Source of the DNA: an uncultured Clostridia bacterium
GTDB taxonomy: Bacteria > Bacillota > Clostridia > Christensenellales > CAG-138
Assembly (NCBI GenBank): GCA_944366945.1
Contig: CALVWJ010000001.1
Coordinates: 162,404 to 226,403 of the forward strand
Direction of reading: 5' to 3'
Length of the DNA: 64,000 bases
A program made the translations under genes and the position numbers. The notes below the pieces were generated by a model. That model ran no database searches, was not told where the DNA came from, and was given only the letters and a program-made list of their open reading frames with translations. Of the stretch, positions 63,577 to 64,000 are shown piece by piece (the stretch's first letter is position 1; the number at the start of each line of letters is the position of its first letter).

Positions 63577-63603
63577 GGGAGCCCTCTTCACAGGAGGGCT
63601 CCC
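63577..63603 (-). terminator. Intercistronic hairpin between oppA and oppB
   Basis: GGGAGCCCTC/GAGGGCTCCC with a 7-nt loop and no T-run. Such hairpins protect the binding-protein mRNA and reduce read-through, giving excess oppA over the permease genes. Confidence 0.72.
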
Positions 63604-63646
63604 GGTGGGGGTCACACGCAAATGGCGTGCGATTTGTTAGAATTAA

Positions 63647-64000
63647 TTATTCTGCATTAGCCATCAGCGCAGCACGTTCTTCTTCCCACTTGGCCATAGC
63701 AGCTTCGTACTCTTCCGTATTCATGGGCTTCTCGTAGACCCACTGATACTTATAGCGGCCATTGGAGAGACCGAAGGGCGCGTACTGGCTCTCGAACGGG
63801 TTGGTGCAGGAGGAAACATAGCCGGTGTCCTCCAGGCGGCCAATCGGGATTACGAAGGCGTTATCAAGCAACCAGGCTTCGGTTTCGGCGATGGCGTTAT
63901 AGCGCTTTTCAAGATCGATAACCTCGGCGCATGCTTCTTCTACCATATCGTAGTAGTCGAAGTTCTTCCAATAGGTTTCATCGAACTCGGTGCGGCCGAG
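63647..64000 (-). CDS. oppA: Peptide ABC transporter substrate-binding protein OppA, C-terminal part
   Basis: 117 residues of the C-terminus; the frame is open to the window edge, so the start lies beyond 64000. RYNAIAETEAWLLDNAFVIP then IGRLEDTGYVSSCTNPFES resemble the last lobe of family 5 binding proteins, and the position upstream of oppB supports the call. Confidence 0.85.
   Translation of the reverse strand, partial: LGRTEFDETYWKNFDYYDMVEEACAEVIDLEKRYNAIAETEAWLLDNAFVIPIGRLEDTGYVSSCTNPFESQYAPFGLSNGRYKYQWVYEKPMNTEEYEAAMAKWEEERAALMANAE

Overview
The window reads as the chromosome of a spore-forming, low-to-moderate GC Gram-positive anaerobe of the class Clostridia. Spore genes (a CotF-type coat pair, ylbJ, spoVAC-spoVAD-spoVAE), the Firmicutes order rsmD-coaD-ylbJ-tmcAL, the yceD-rpmF-plsX-acpP-rnc-smc-ftsY-ylxM-ffh-rpsP-khpA-rimM-trmD-rplS run, pnp-ylxY-mlpA and ylmE-sepF-divIVA all point that way. 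Acetate fermentation genes (pta-ackA) fit an anaerobe. I would guess a gut lineage near Christensenellales, but the sequence alone does not settle the genus. I saw no rRNA, tRNA, CRISPR array, insertion sequence or prophage.

Layout. 1-4.4 kb: end of an unknown gene, two coat genes (minus), recX-birA (plus), an orphan DNA methyltransferase and a GntR/FCD regulator (minus). 4.4-11 kb: VanW lipoprotein, acpS, nnrD, amidohydrolase, 5-formyl-THF cyclo-ligase, rsmD, coaD and a coiled-coil protein, mostly touching or overlapping. 11-13.6 kb: minus operon tmcAL-ylbJ-small ORF. 13.7-16 kb: pta-ackA. 16-29.3 kb: core housekeeping block from yceD to rplS, then glyA. 29.4-32.6 kb: a pair of small related exported proteins (one decayed) and an Rrf2 regulator with iscS-iscU. 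32.8-41.9 kb: pnp-ylxY-mlpA, an HlyD-like protein, ylmE, sepF, a DivIVA-acetyltransferase fusion, a second acetyltransferase and a flavin reductase. 42.4-45.5 kb: two tiny ORFs, spoVAC-D-E and a DUF2087 regulator. 45.4-49.9 kb: minus operon with two near-duplicate EamA transporters, a DUF218 protein, a metallophosphoesterase and an APH(3')-type kinase. 50.1-54 kb: secA and prfB with its programmed +1 frameshift. 54-55.7 kb: AT-richer, gene-poor stretch with a foreign-looking acetyltransferase. 55.7-58.8 kb: csoR-copA copper operon with two palindromic operators. 59.4-64 kb: oppA(partial)-oppB-oppC-oppD-oppF on the minus strand.

The most unusual signals are two in-frame gene fusions that each keep a strong internal Shine-Dalgarno sequence and ATG at the junction: DivIVA domain + GNAT acetyltransferase (39723-40550, internal start 40059) and copper ATPase + CopZ-like chaperone domain (56137-58782, internal start 58567). 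Both have an AAGGAG-type site exactly 8 nt before the internal ATG, so each locus could make a long fusion and a short free C-terminal protein from one message. Other points of interest are the diverged APH(3')-III-like kinase in a chromosomal operon, the orphan methyltransferase, the paired small exported proteins with a shared Cys-Pro-Leu-Asp motif and His-rich tails, several small ORFs with good ribosome sites, and a set of unexplained palindromes in leaders.
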